DNA from: Streptococcus sp. 68
GTDB taxonomy: Bacteria > Bacillota > Bacilli > Lactobacillales > Streptococcaceae
Direction: 5' to 3'
Assembly (NCBI RefSeq): GCF_013277415.1
Contig: NZ_VMMX01000013.1
Span: 1 to 44,537 of the forward strand
Length of the DNA: 44,537 nt
Shown: positions 1-8,006 of the stretch, one piece after another
Layout of the letters: the number at the start of each line of letters is the position of its first letter
How positions within the stretch are numbered: position 1 is the stretch's first letter
Translations under genes and position numbers: made by a program
Notes under the pieces: generated by a model
What the model was told of the DNA's origin: nothing
The model's input: only the letters and a program-made list of their open reading frames with translations
The model's database searches: none

Positions 1-1828
1 TTCTAGCTCTTGAGTCTTGTTAGAAAGATCGCTCTTATTAACTGTCGCCCGTATGGTACTATCTGATAACTCGGATATGGAACCTTCGTTATCAAGCGGT
101 CTATCCGTACCAGATGTTACCATCATTGTGACCAATCGTAATTGATCGGTTCCTAATTTATCAACACCATATTTTTGGTAGTCAGGCGGAGTAAAAGTTA
201 CTACTCCATTAGCATCTGGAAGACCACTTGAAAGGATTGTAAAGTTTTTAGCATATGGCACAACTGTATCATATCCATTATAAGTAGAGCCGCCTTTCAC
301 TAGATAAACTCTCACTTCTTGATTATTAGTTCTGTTTCTTGTATCAACTCCAGCAGGTAATCTAGCTCTAATAAATTTAGAAGGGTCTCTAAATGTCGGG
401 TCTTGAGGAATCGTACCCGCTTTTCCTTCAAGTTCTTTATCCGTTGTAATAAATGTTGCTTTTGGAAGAGGGAGTTGTATATATCCTGTGTATATTTGTG
501 AAAATCCTCCCTCATCTGTAGCTTTAACGGTATACTGTCTTATACCAAACTGAGTCCGTGGGATTACACCAGTTAATTGCATTATAGCCTTACGAGTACC
601 CAAACCACTTATTTTGCTTGTAAGTCCAAGTCCCTCTATCCCGGTAATAGTCATTTCACGAATATTTTTCGTTGTTGATTCAGCTCTAAATCTTAAACCA
701 TATCCCTGATATTGGTAGTCTGAAACAGTATCCTTCGGATTTTGAGTAGGGCGTTCTACACGACCTGGAGCAAGCTTCTCTAGCTTTAAGCTAACAGCGT
801 CACGTTTACTTCTTCGACTCCTAGTTGTTCCAGTTCCCTCTGCATCTTTTTTCAGTTGACTAGCCTTTTTATACTCCTCAAGAGCAGCATTAAAGACCTC
901 CTGGTCAACAACCCCATCTTCCTTTGTCTGAAGTGCTTCATTTAGTTTATCGTATGCTTCTTTAAGTTTTTGGACTTGTTCTGGATTTTCAGTGCTGGTC
1001 TTCAGCTCTTGGAGGAGTTTATGGATGTTTTCTGATAGAGGATAGCTACCTGAACCATTTGTGTAGTCTGTAGCCCCCTCCGCTGTCTCCCCCTTTTCTT
1101 TGTTTTCTGTTGACACTGATACTGGAGGAGAGGCTAGCAATCCCCCACCACGTCGCCCCCGTCTAGGAGCCGGGCTCGGTTCACTCAGAGTCGCACCCCT
1201 TCCTTCTACGAGCTCGGTTGGAGAAGTGACTCCACCAGCCAAAGCCTTGTTGACCTCCTCAGTCAAGGTTTTCATAGCTTGAACTTGGGCATTGACTTCC
1301 TCTTGACTAGAGTTTGGATTCTCAAGAACAGCTTTAGCTTGTGCTAGACCTGCTTCTACACGAGCGTGAAGTTCTTTCATGGAGTCCAGCGTCAGATTAG
1401 CAAGTAAAGCTTGTAGACTGGTTTGTGCAGACTCGGCAAGTGACTTATCCACAGTAGGACGGTTTACCTCTGCTTGTTTTTCTCCCTTGCCTTCTTCGCT
1501 ATCTTTTACTAGAGACTTGTTTTCATCTGATGCTTCTTGAGGCTTTTGATTACCTTGGCTAGATTGCTCGGGTTCACTAGGGGCTGTGACAAGACTTTTT
1601 TCACTTAGCTCTTCAGATCCCCCCCGAGGAATCGCTTACAAGGGCGCTGGTTCTAGTCGTTCCGTTCTCTGTCGCTGGAGAAATATCAGGCGTTTGTGCC
1701 TGCACTGTCCCATTGGCAAAAAACATCAGCGCCGCAACGGCAACGCTAGCAGCACCGAAGTGGTACTTCCTTATTGAGTAACGAAAAACCTTTTCCCCTT
1801 TGCGCTCTTCTTTACTTTTTAGTTTCAT
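1..1828 (-). pseudogene. YSIRK-signal surface protein, frameshifted at a poly-G tract and cut by the window edge
   Basis: The start at 1828 follows an AAGGAAGGA ribosome site, 19 bases after the amidase stop. The first 45 residues are a YSIRK-G/S signal peptide (motif RYSIRKYHFG near residues 16-25, then a hydrophobic stretch ending FANGTVQAQ), which marks cell-wall-anchored streptococcal proteins exported at the septum. Frame 1 stops at 1613-1615 after a run of seven G (seven C on the plus strand, 1619-1625). With six G the frame stays open to base 1, about 600 residues in all. The continuation is a Glu/Lys/Ser-rich stalk, a Pro/Arg/Gly-rich linker, a helical segment ending KKDAEGTGTTRSRRS, and a beta-type domain containing RVYLVKGGS and a TDRPLDNEGS-like end. 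The anchor would lie outside the window. This is either a phase-variable gene in its off state, a decayed gene or a sequencing error. No specific family name is recognised. Confidence 0.85.
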
Positions 1829-1847
1829 TCATTCTTCCTTCCTTTTT

Positions 1848-2594
1848 CTATTTGATTTCTTCTGTATAGTCTAGTGCGATCCAGCCCCTACCCGACTTCA
1901 ACAAGCCCCAAGTATAGCCATCTGCTTCTTCTACCTGCATGATGGTAAAAGTCCCAAGAGGACAAAAACCTTGGTCAGGATAAGCCAGACCTGGACCTGT
2001 TCGGATGTAGAGATCATCATCTACCACACGCACTAGATACTCTCCATTCCCATCTCGAGGCTGTTCCTCTTTTGAGACTTGGAAACTATCGCCAGCATGA
2101 ATCTCAGCCGCCATCTGGATGAGTCGATTTAGATCAATCCCCCCAGGGCAATCTGTAGCTGTAAATTCCTGGTGAGGATGGATGGTCTCACGATTGATTG
2201 GCAAATTATAACGATCACAAATATCTGCAATCAAACGTGCTGAGTTCCAGTAGGTTTCCTCTGCAATAGTCCAGTCAGGTTCCCCACGGTTATTTAAGTG
2301 TTCAATACCAATCGAACGCTGATTGACTTCATAGTTGCCAGCATGATAGGCAACGCTCTCTTCACCAACACACCCCCATATCTTATCAGGAGTCACCTGA
2401 TAGTGAGCAGATGTGCCATGACCTGTAGAGACATACCAAGTACTTCTAGCCCCCTCATCACTCAGCCCACCATTATGGTGGATGACAATAGTATCAATAT
2501 CAAGGCGATTTTGATCGCTATTCATGATTTCCTCATCCACATCTGTGATAAGTCCTGAAAACAAATCGCCATTCACTCTTTTTGTCGCAAACAT
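1848..2594 (-). CDS. N-acetylmuramoyl-L-alanine amidase, PGRP/Amidase_2 with C-terminal SH3 domain
   Basis: This 248-residue protein is predicted to cut the amide bond between N-acetylmuramic acid and L-alanine in peptidoglycan. Residues about 30-165 form an Amidase_2/PGRP domain: TIVIHHNGG (His39/40), AYHAGNYEVNQRSIGIEH, and HPHQEFTATDCPGG, giving likely zinc ligands His39 or His40, His141 and Cys149. Residues about 186-245 look like a bacterial SH3 cell-wall-binding domain (YLVRVVDDDLYIRTGPG). There is no signal peptide and there are no choline-binding repeats, so it resembles a phage endolysin more than LytA. The start has an AGGAGGGA ribosome site, 9 bases after the cytolysin stop, so the two genes are almost certainly co-transcribed. 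Its role beside a signal-less toxin could be release by lysis (inference). Confidence 0.9.
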   Translation of the reverse strand: MFATKRVNGDLFSGLITDVDEEIMNSDQNRLDIDTIVIHHNGGLSDEGARSTWYVSTGHGTSAHYQVTPDKIWGCVGEESVAYHAGNYEVNQRSIGIEHLNNRGEPDWTIAEETYWNSARLIADICDRYNLPINRETIHPHQEFTATDCPGGIDLNRLIQMAAEIHAGDSFQVSKEEQPRDGNGEYLVRVVDDDLYIRTGPGLAYPDQGFCPLGTFTIMQVEEADGYTWGLLKSGRGWIALDYTEEIK

Positions 2595-2603
2595 TCTTCC
2601 CTC

Positions 2604-4019
2604 CTAGTCATTTTCTACCTTATCTTCTACCTGAGGATAAAGAGTCGTTCCCCAAATAGAAATCGTCCGCTTACGTACTAGTGGCAAATCGGTTTTTTCA
2701 TAAACCGTACGCCACCATTCCCAGGCAAGTCCGGTACACTCCCTAATTTTGATAGAGAGATTGCGAACATTCCCTTTTAAAGGAATACTAGTGGTAAAAT
2801 GAGCCGTCAAATCCTGCCCATTTCTGTACCAAGCCTTAGGAGTCAAAACTTCTTTACCTTGATAATCATAGGATAATTCATCCCAAGTAATGTAATATTG
2901 GGCAACATAGGCACCACTATGATCCAAGAGTAAATCTCCGTTTCTGTAAGCTGTCACCTTAGTCTCAACATAGTCTGTACTGTTTTGAAAGGTCGCAACT
3001 ACATTGTCCCGTAAAAAAGAAGTTGTATAAGAAATCGGCAAACCTGGATGATCGGCTGTAAAGCGACTGCCTTCTTGAATCAAGTCCTCTACCATATCCA
3101 CCTTGCCTGTTACAACTCGGGCACCCGAACTCGGGTCCCCTCCTAAAATAACCGCCTTCACTTCTGTATTGTCCAAAATCTGCTTCCACTCTGTCTGAGG
3201 AGCTACCTTGACTCCTTTTATCAAAGCTTCAAAAGCAGCCTCGACTTCATCACTCTTACTCGTGGTTTCCAACTTGAGATAAACCTGACGCCCATAAGCA
3301 ACACTCGAAATATAGACCAAAGGACGATCGGCAGAAATTCCTCTCTGCCTCAAATCCTCTACCGTTACAGTATCTTGAAACACATCTCCTGGATTTTTAA
3401 CAGCATCTACGCTGACTGTATAATAAATCTGCTTAAAATTGACAATCTGAATCTGCTTTTCGCCCGAATGGACAGAATTAAAATCAATATCAAGAGAATT
3501 CCCTGTCTTTTCAAAGTCAGAACCAAACTTGACCTTGAGTTGTTCCATGCTGTGAGCCGTGATTTTTTCATACTGCATTCTAGCTGGGACATTATTGACC
3601 TGACCATAATCTTGATGCCACTTGACCAACAAATCGTTTACCGCTCCGCGAACACTTGAATTGCTGGGATCTTCCACTTGGAGAAAGCTATCACTACTTG
3701 CCAAACCAGGCAAATCAATACTATAAGTCATCGGAGCACGATCGACCGCAAGAAGAGTGGGATTATTCTCTAACAAGGTCTCATCCACTACGAGAAGTGC
3801 TCCAGGATAGAGGCGACTGTCGTTGGTAGCTGTTACAGAAATATCACTTGTATTTGTCGACAGACTCCGCTTCTTTCTTTCGATAACAACAAACTCATCG
3901 GGTAGCTGATTCCCCTCTTTGATGAAACGATTTTCAATACTTTCTCCCTGATGGGTCAAGAGTTTCTTTTTATCGTAATCCATAGCTAGTATAAAGTCAT
4001 TTACTGCTTTATTTGTCAT
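2604..4019 (-). CDS. ply: Cholesterol-dependent cytolysin (pneumolysin/mitilysin)
   Basis: This 471-residue protein has the length of pneumolysin and is nearly identical to the pneumolysin I remember. It binds membrane cholesterol, oligomerises and forms large beta-barrel pores in host membranes. The undecapeptide ECTGLAWEWWR lies at 427-437 and the cholesterol-recognition Thr459-Leu460 pair is present. There is no signal peptide, as is usual for pneumolysin. Compared from memory with the common pneumococcal sequence it has A2T, N14D, A132V, K-to-R and E-to-D changes in LRQRGISADR, H386Y, D398Y and V-to-I just before the undecapeptide. Asp385, implicated in complement activation, is retained. 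The gene is fourth in a tight leftward operon: upstream gene 10 bases away, downstream amidase 9 bases away. Confidence 0.98.
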   Translation of the reverse strand: MTNKAVNDFILAMDYDKKKLLTHQGESIENRFIKEGNQLPDEFVVIERKKRSLSTNTSDISVTATNDSRLYPGALLVVDETLLENNPTLLAVDRAPMTYSIDLPGLASSDSFLQVEDPSNSSVRGAVNDLLVKWHQDYGQVNNVPARMQYEKITAHSMEQLKVKFGSDFEKTGNSLDIDFNSVHSGEKQIQIVNFKQIYYTVSVDAVKNPGDVFQDTVTVEDLRQRGISADRPLVYISSVAYGRQVYLKLETTSKSDEVEAAFEALIKGVKVAPQTEWKQILDNTEVKAVILGGDPSSGARVVTGKVDMVEDLIQEGSRFTADHPGLPISYTTSFLRDNVVATFQNSTDYVETKVTAYRNGDLLLDHSGAYVAQYYITWDELSYDYQGKEVLTPKAWYRNGQDLTAHFTTSIPLKGNVRNLSIKIRECTGLAWEWWRTVYEKTDLPLVRKRTISIWGTTLYPQVEDKVEND

Positions 4020-4029
4020 CTTCTACCTC

Positions 4030-4440
4030 CTAATAAGTTCCTGGATTGAGTTGCATAAACTCAGACTTGTTCAGCGAAATCAGCCGTGGTTGGACTAAGT
4101 GATCCAAAACTTCCTCGTATAATTCTTCTGAGACATTGCGTCGCCGTCTGGCTAGATAAGAAGTCGGAATGACCGTATTATCCAACATAAATACCTTATC
4201 TAAGTCAATCAAGGTTGGTCTTGTAAAAGAATTACGAGCTAAATCCGGCTCTTCTATCATAAAGTTCTTGACCAAACGTCTGGTCAAGAGAGCTGGTTTG
4301 AAGGTCTGATTTTTAACCAACTCTTTGTTTTTAGTCATGCTGTTGTCAATACAAATATACATATGATTCTTCACAGCCAAATCGCTACTAATAGTCGGAA
4401 AAGGCAAATAAAGAGCTACAACATCTCCTCTCTTAATCAA
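4030..4440 (-). CDS. PemK/MazF-like small protein of the cytolysin operon
   Basis: This 136-residue protein is of a family I recall only as an uncharacterised gene upstream of ply. Its start IKRGDVVALYLPF and the following KNHMYICIDNS resemble the first strands of MazF/PemK-type proteins (RGD-hydrophobic pattern). The later DKVFMLDNTVIPTSYL plus the acidic helix VSEELYEEVLDHL resemble the end of that fold. It overlaps the upstream gene by 8 bases and is followed by ply after 10 bases, so translation is probably coupled. No antitoxin-like partner is obvious next to it. It may have kept the fold without RNase activity. The fold assignment is by eye only; the operon position is certain. Confidence 0.75.
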   Translation of the reverse strand: MIKRGDVVALYLPFPTISSDLAVKNHMYICIDNSMTKNKELVKNQTFKPALLTRRLVKNFMIEEPDLARNSFTRPTLIDLDKVFMLDNTVIPTSYLARRRRNVSEELYEEVLDHLVQPRLISLNKSEFMQLNPGTY

Positions 4441-5050
4441 GCAAGAGCACCCCCTTTTCTCCTAATGTAACATAGACAGGATTGACCAAGTCTTCTGATT
4501 GGCTCAGAATTTCCAAAGTTTGAGTTTGGCGCCCTGTCAATTTAGTAGCATCTTGTCTCTTCAATACAAAATGCTTGTCGCCAATTACCTTGACACTATA
4601 ATCCTTCTCCAAAGCTGACTGGTAAATCCACATCAGATATTGTCTGTCCTGAGAACTCAAGAGAGAAGGATGTTCAAGCCTCCCGACAGCCTGATAAAAA
4701 TCAAAAACAGGAGCCAAAGCCTGCCAATCTGACTGGCTAGTTGTCAAGGCTAGAAAAAGAGCTTTGCGAGCTGATACTTCTTGATTAGCCTTGAGAGTCC
4801 CTTTTCCCTCCAAGTTTTTTAGAAAGTGGGAAACTCCAGAAAGCAAATCTTTCTCTAACTGCGAGAAATAAAAACCTTGCCTTCCCAGACATAAGTCTTT
4901 CAAGTCGCTTTCTCTAGCAAATAAGAGTTCAAACAGTTGATAGTAAAAGAAAAATATCTGGCACTGGGTCGCGCTCATCTTTTCCTTATCGGCTTCTTTT
5001 TTTAACCAGAGCAAGGGCAATAGGTAGCTGGATTGATACATTTCCTCCAC
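4433..5050 (-). CDS. Uncharacterised 205-residue protein of the cytolysin operon
   Basis: I do not recognise a named domain. The protein is soluble and mostly helical, rich in Leu, Phe, Gln and aromatic residues in its first 90 positions (QIFFFYYQLFELLFARESDL). A C-terminal segment, VKVIGDKHFVLKR then PVYVTLGEKGVLLLD, could be a short beta unit. It overlaps the MazF-like gene downstream by 8 bases, and only 3 bases separate it from the stop of the upstream membrane-protein gene, so the three are a tightly coupled unit. From memory, a homologous unknown gene sits in the pneumococcal ply operon. A helper role in toxin handling or localisation is only inference. Confidence 0.75.
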   Translation of the reverse strand: MEEMYQSSYLLPLLWLKKEADKEKMSATQCQIFFFYYQLFELLFARESDLKDLCLGRQGFYFSQLEKDLLSGVSHFLKNLEGKGTLKANQEVSARKALFLALTTSQSDWQALAPVFDFYQAVGRLEHPSLLSSQDRQYLMWIYQSALEKDYSVKVIGDKHFVLKRQDATKLTGRQTQTLEILSQSEDLVNPVYVTLGEKGVLLLD

Positions 5051-5053
5051 CTC

Positions 5054-5512
5054 CTACTCTTTTTTCTCTGGAGCATCTGCACTAGCTGCCACTTCTTTTG
5101 ACTGGATACTTTCCCACTGGTTGATTTCCTCTGAGATAAGACCTTCGCATGTCTTGACAAATAGGGCAAAAGCCTTGGTTTTTCCTGCATATTTCTCCGT
5201 TTGGCATTGATAGAGGAATTTTTCTCTCTCCAGGAGTTGCGCAGTTTTTTGGTAAGAAATCCAGTGTTCCTTGGCATTATACAAATTGAGAATCCCCTCA
5301 CACAGCAAGCCTAGACTGGACAAGGCAACCGAAATCAAACGGTAGCGATCACCTGGCATAGGAATAGCACAAAAAACAGCTATGAGGAAACCTGCCACAA
5401 TTTCTGTTATTTTTAATACCTTATAGCGTCTACGATGTTGAACGCTTTTCTTTAAAAAATGAGCTATCTGTACGTCCAATCGCTCTGTCAGGTACATTTC
5501 TTCTGGCGTCAT
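5054..5512 (-). CDS. Two-TM SLATT/DUF4231-like membrane protein, first gene of the cytolysin operon
   Basis: In this 152-residue protein a basic N-terminal helix (HRRRYKVLK, 27-34) is followed by two membrane segments at about 36-52 (TEIVAGFLIAVFCAIPM) and 58-78 (RLISVALSSLGLLCEGILNLY). The cytoplasmic motif WISYQKTAQLLEREKFLYQC (84-103) follows. That pattern of two TM helices followed by W-x2-Y-x-x-T-A-x-x-L-x-x-E-x-x-L-Y is characteristic of DUF4231/SLATT proteins, a family proposed to act as membrane effectors in nucleotide-signalled conflict systems. The tail is charged and low-complexity (ADAPEKKE). A GGGG-type ribosome site precedes ATG 5512. It heads the operon that includes ply. A pore-like or scaffold role is inference. 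Confidence 0.8.
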   Translation of the reverse strand: MTPEEMYLTERLDVQIAHFLKKSVQHRRRYKVLKITEIVAGFLIAVFCAIPMPGDRYRLISVALSSLGLLCEGILNLYNAKEHWISYQKTAQLLEREKFLYQCQTEKYAGKTKAFALFVKTCEGLISEEINQWESIQSKEVAASADAPEKKE

Positions 5513-5682
5513 ATTCGTAACCCCTTTTTATCTATTCATTCTATTCAAAAAACTAGGGTAACTGTCTAGTAGGCTTAGCAATTATTAATCATTTTGTCAT
5601 GTTTTTTAGGAAAGGAAGTTTCATGTTTACATCTAGCGGAAAAGATCGTTTCTCCTACTAGCACAGTTTATCTAGCTTAATC

Positions 5683-5711
5683 ATTATATCATAATCGGGA
5701 CAATAAAACTT
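5683..5711 (-). promoter_or_regulatory. Likely promoter of the cytolysin operon
   Basis: Read on the minus strand there is an extended -10, TGATATAAT (hexamer at 5683-5688). A weak -35 (AAGTTT, 5706-5711) lies 17 bases upstream and touches a tandem GTAA repeat at 5709-5727. The predicted leader to the first ATG at 5512 is about 165 bases, long enough for regulation. Start site not tested. Confidence 0.55.
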
Positions 5712-5727
5712 ACTTACTTACTTACTC
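5709..5727. repeat. Tetranucleotide TTAC/GTAA tandem repeat
   Basis: On the plus strand CTTACTTACTTACTTACTC carries four copies of a 4-base unit. It lies at and upstream of the presumed -35 of the cytolysin operon. Short tandem repeats of this kind can change copy number by slipped-strand mispairing. Confidence 0.8.
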
Positions 5728-5728
5728 A

Positions 5729-6062
5729 TGGTAGCTGATTTTATCAATGATTGCAAGCTCTGTATCTTGAAATGTCAGAATTATTAATTTTTTGTTACAT
5801 ACTGGTTTTTGCTATCGTGAGAAGGGAGCGTTTGGTTTTTATAGCAGAATGAAGTAATAACTGAATAAATTAGTTGAGAAATTCAAACTAATTTTTAACA
5901 ATATTTTAGAAAGTAAGGTGTACTATTCCAGCTTCAATCTGCTATATCGTTTTCATTATGATCATACCTCTGTTAAGTCAAAGTTAAAATATCCTATTTA
6001 GATAGAGTGAGTATACTATATGGGAGACAAGCTAGTCCGATAAATAGAAATATCTATCATAA
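5729..6062. other. AT-rich intergenic region without a gene
   Basis: Between the operon promoter region and the surface-protein fragment I see no ORF with a ribosome site. A TATACT at 6012-6017 has no -35 at a useful distance (the nearest candidate, TTAAAA, is 22 bases away). No ribosome site precedes ATG 6063, so the fragment downstream is probably not expressed on its own. Confidence 0.6.
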
Positions 6063-7064
6063 ATGAAACAAAAACTCAAGGAATCCTATGATAAATTCAA
6101 TGAAGCATTGGGGCAATCAGAAAATGGACTTGTCAATCAGGAGGTCTTTAATGCTGCACTTGAGGAGTATAAAAAGGCTGCTCATCTAAAGAAAGATGCA
6201 GAGGAAACTGGAGGAACCAGGAATCGTAGAAGTGTTTCAGGTCTTGTTTATGGGTTTGCTACAGGAAGTACCGGGAACGAAAAAAGATCTAGGGATGATT
6301 CAGGAAGAGAAAGAGACGCTCGTAATTTATATAACGGTCAAAACTTAAACGAGATACCTTTAAAATATATTGCTACTGTAGAAACTGGAACTATTAGAAA
6401 TATTTCTTTATCAGGGTTCCCAACGGTGGGTAAGGACGGTAAAACTTGGGCTACAATCAAAACAAGAATTGATAGTAATGGAAAACGAGCTGTTTTAACT
6501 ATTACCGGTCAGTCTCCTAAAAATCTCTATGGGCTATACAATACAACCTTAACAGTAACTGAAGGAAGCGGTCACGTGTCTAGTAAGATTCAAGAGGTTC
6601 TGTATCAACTACCAAAACCAGAATTTGATGAATCTCCACTAAATCCAGGAAAGACTGCTCAACAAGATGTAGAGGGAAAAGCAGGAGAAAAACCTATAGT
6701 TAAGGGGAAAATTCCTACTCCACCAAATGGATTCTCTAGTTCTAATATTCCGCAAGGCTCTCAATTGAAAATGTATTTGGTTCAAGGTGGACATAATGAA
6801 AATTTTGGTGGAATTGAAACCTCAGCAGAAGGTTATGACATCGTTGCATGGGGGCTAGTAGGAGCAGATGGAACATCAGTATTATATCCGACTCAGTATA
6901 AAAAGCAATCCATAGGCGATAAACCGCTACGTCTTATCGTGGCTTATGTTCAACAAGGAACAGATCGAGTACTAAATAAGGACTTAGTTTCGCCTCTGTC
7001 TAGGGATTCTATTACACCGACCTATCCGCTGGATAGGGATGGGGCTAAATCAACAAATAAATGA
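6063..7064 (+). pseudogene. Promoterless surface-protein fragment homologous to the 1-1828 gene, inverted
   Basis: The open frame of 333 residues begins in the middle of a surface protein. Its first residues (SYDKFNEAL, then NQEVFNAALEEYKKAAHLKK) match the helical segment of the leftward gene (KLNEAL, DQEVFNAALEEYKKASQLKK). Both continue into a TRNRRS/TRSRRS junction and a related beta domain: LTITGQSP against LTGVIP, QLPKPEF against QLPLPKA, MYLVQGG against VYLVKGG, LRLIVAYVQQGTDR against LRLVTMMVTSGTDR. It has no signal peptide, no ribosome site and no LPxTG anchor before its TGA. A 42-base block at 6138-6179 is nearly identical to the complement of about 862-903. It could be a decayed remnant or a silent donor cassette for recombination. 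Confidence 0.75.
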
Positions 7065-7116
7065 GCCGGAAGCTAGATAACACTCAATTGTAACCGTCCA
7101 ATAACGAAGTATATTG

Positions 7117-7171
7117 AAAAATCTCCAGACTAGAGAACTCACTGACGGTTCCTAATCTGGAGATTTTTTAT
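7117..7171. terminator. Bidirectional intrinsic terminator
   Basis: AAAATCTCCAGA is paired with TCTGGAGATTTT across a 25-base loop and followed by T-rich sequence. It can stop transcription from the surface-protein fragment side, and leftward transcription from licC. Confidence 0.7.
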
Positions 7172-7196
7172 TTGTACTTTTCTTGTATAATAGATT

Positions 7197-7258
7197 GAAA
7201 TAGGATACGAACACATTAATTTGACTTCCCCAATTGATTCGCCTAATTCCTATTTCAT
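7197..7258. repeat. 10-bp inverted repeat beyond licC
   Basis: TGAAATAGGA and TCCTATTTCA are separated by 42 bases, next to a TATAAT box at about 7185 that faces no gene. The block may be the remnant of a small mobile element. No function is visible. Confidence 0.4.
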
Positions 7259-7305
7259 TTTGATGTAACTATTTTTATCGAGACTATAACTCACATACAA
7301 AATCT

Positions 7306-7995
7306 TTAATTTTCGTTTTTAAGAATTTCTTCTAATTTATGATAGTCTTGGACACTATCGATCTCATAGATGCTGTTGCCTTCTAATTCTTCAACATAGA
7401 CATCTAGCTCTTTGATATTATCCTTAACCATATTGTCCCAGTAAAGATCAACAAATTCTCCACTTTCATAAGCCTTGTCAATAAAGCTGACAATCTTTTC
7501 TGCAGTTGGGGCATCCCAGAAAGATACACCACTAAGGATGCGACCTGCCTTACTATCAACAGTAATGTCTTGAACCTTGTAGTCATCTCCATAGACCAAG
7601 AACCATTCGTTGGTACAATCTTCACGATAGACACTAAAATAAGTCGAACGAGTCAAATCATTGCGGAACATATTTTTAAAGAGATAATTATCGGCATCAA
7701 TAACATAGCTGTTGGCTAATTCTTCTTTTACAAGATAGAGAGAGTAAAAGTTATTGTAGTCAGCGTATTTATCATTGAAGACGAGGCGAACCCCATATTT
7801 TTCTTTCAAGTAATCGAATTGTTCTTTAAGGTAACCAACGATGATGATGATGTCATTGATCCCTTTTTCTTTAAGAAACTCAATTTGGTATTCAATCAAA
7901 GGTTTTTGATTAACCTGAACCAAGGCTTTAGGGGTATTTTCAGTCATAGGACGCAAGCGAGTTCCCAATCCCGCTGCTAAGATAATGGCTTTCAC
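7306..7995 (-). CDS. licC: CTP:phosphocholine cytidylyltransferase LicC
   Basis: This 229-residue cytoplasmic enzyme makes CDP-choline from CTP and phosphocholine, the activated donor used by LicD transferases. The nucleotidyltransferase signature LAAGLGTRLRPMTENTPKAL is at residues 6-25, and an acidic metal-binding segment SYVIDADNYLF is near 95. The length matches pneumococcal LicC, and I recognise the sequence as almost identical to it. It is the last gene of the leftward tarI-tarJ-licA-licB-licC operon, 11 bases after licB. Confidence 0.97.
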   Translation of the reverse strand: MKAIILAAGLGTRLRPMTENTPKALVQVNQKPLIEYQIEFLKEKGINDIIIIVGYLKEQFDYLKEKYGVRLVFNDKYADYNNFYSLYLVKEELANSYVIDADNYLFKNMFRNDLTRSTYFSVYREDCTNEWFLVYGDDYKVQDITVDSKAGRILSGVSFWDAPTAEKIVSFIDKAYESGEFVDLYWDNMVKDNIKELDVYVEELEGNSIYEIDSVQDYHKLEEILKNEN

Positions 7996-8006
7996 ACGAA
8001 TCTCCT

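Noticed and set aside
1586..1777. Plus-strand open frame over the start of the surface protein
   Set aside because: It is antisense to a clear signal-peptide coding region and has no ribosome site or family features.
5580..5625. Eleven-codon frame in the cytolysin operon leader (ATG-AAA-CTT start)
   Set aside because: The ribosome site is not convincing, and a leader peptide role cannot be supported from sequence alone.
5709..5727. Possible CRISPR or iteron array at the TTAC repeats
   Set aside because: The unit is only 4 bases with no spacers and no replication genes nearby; it is a simple tandem repeat.
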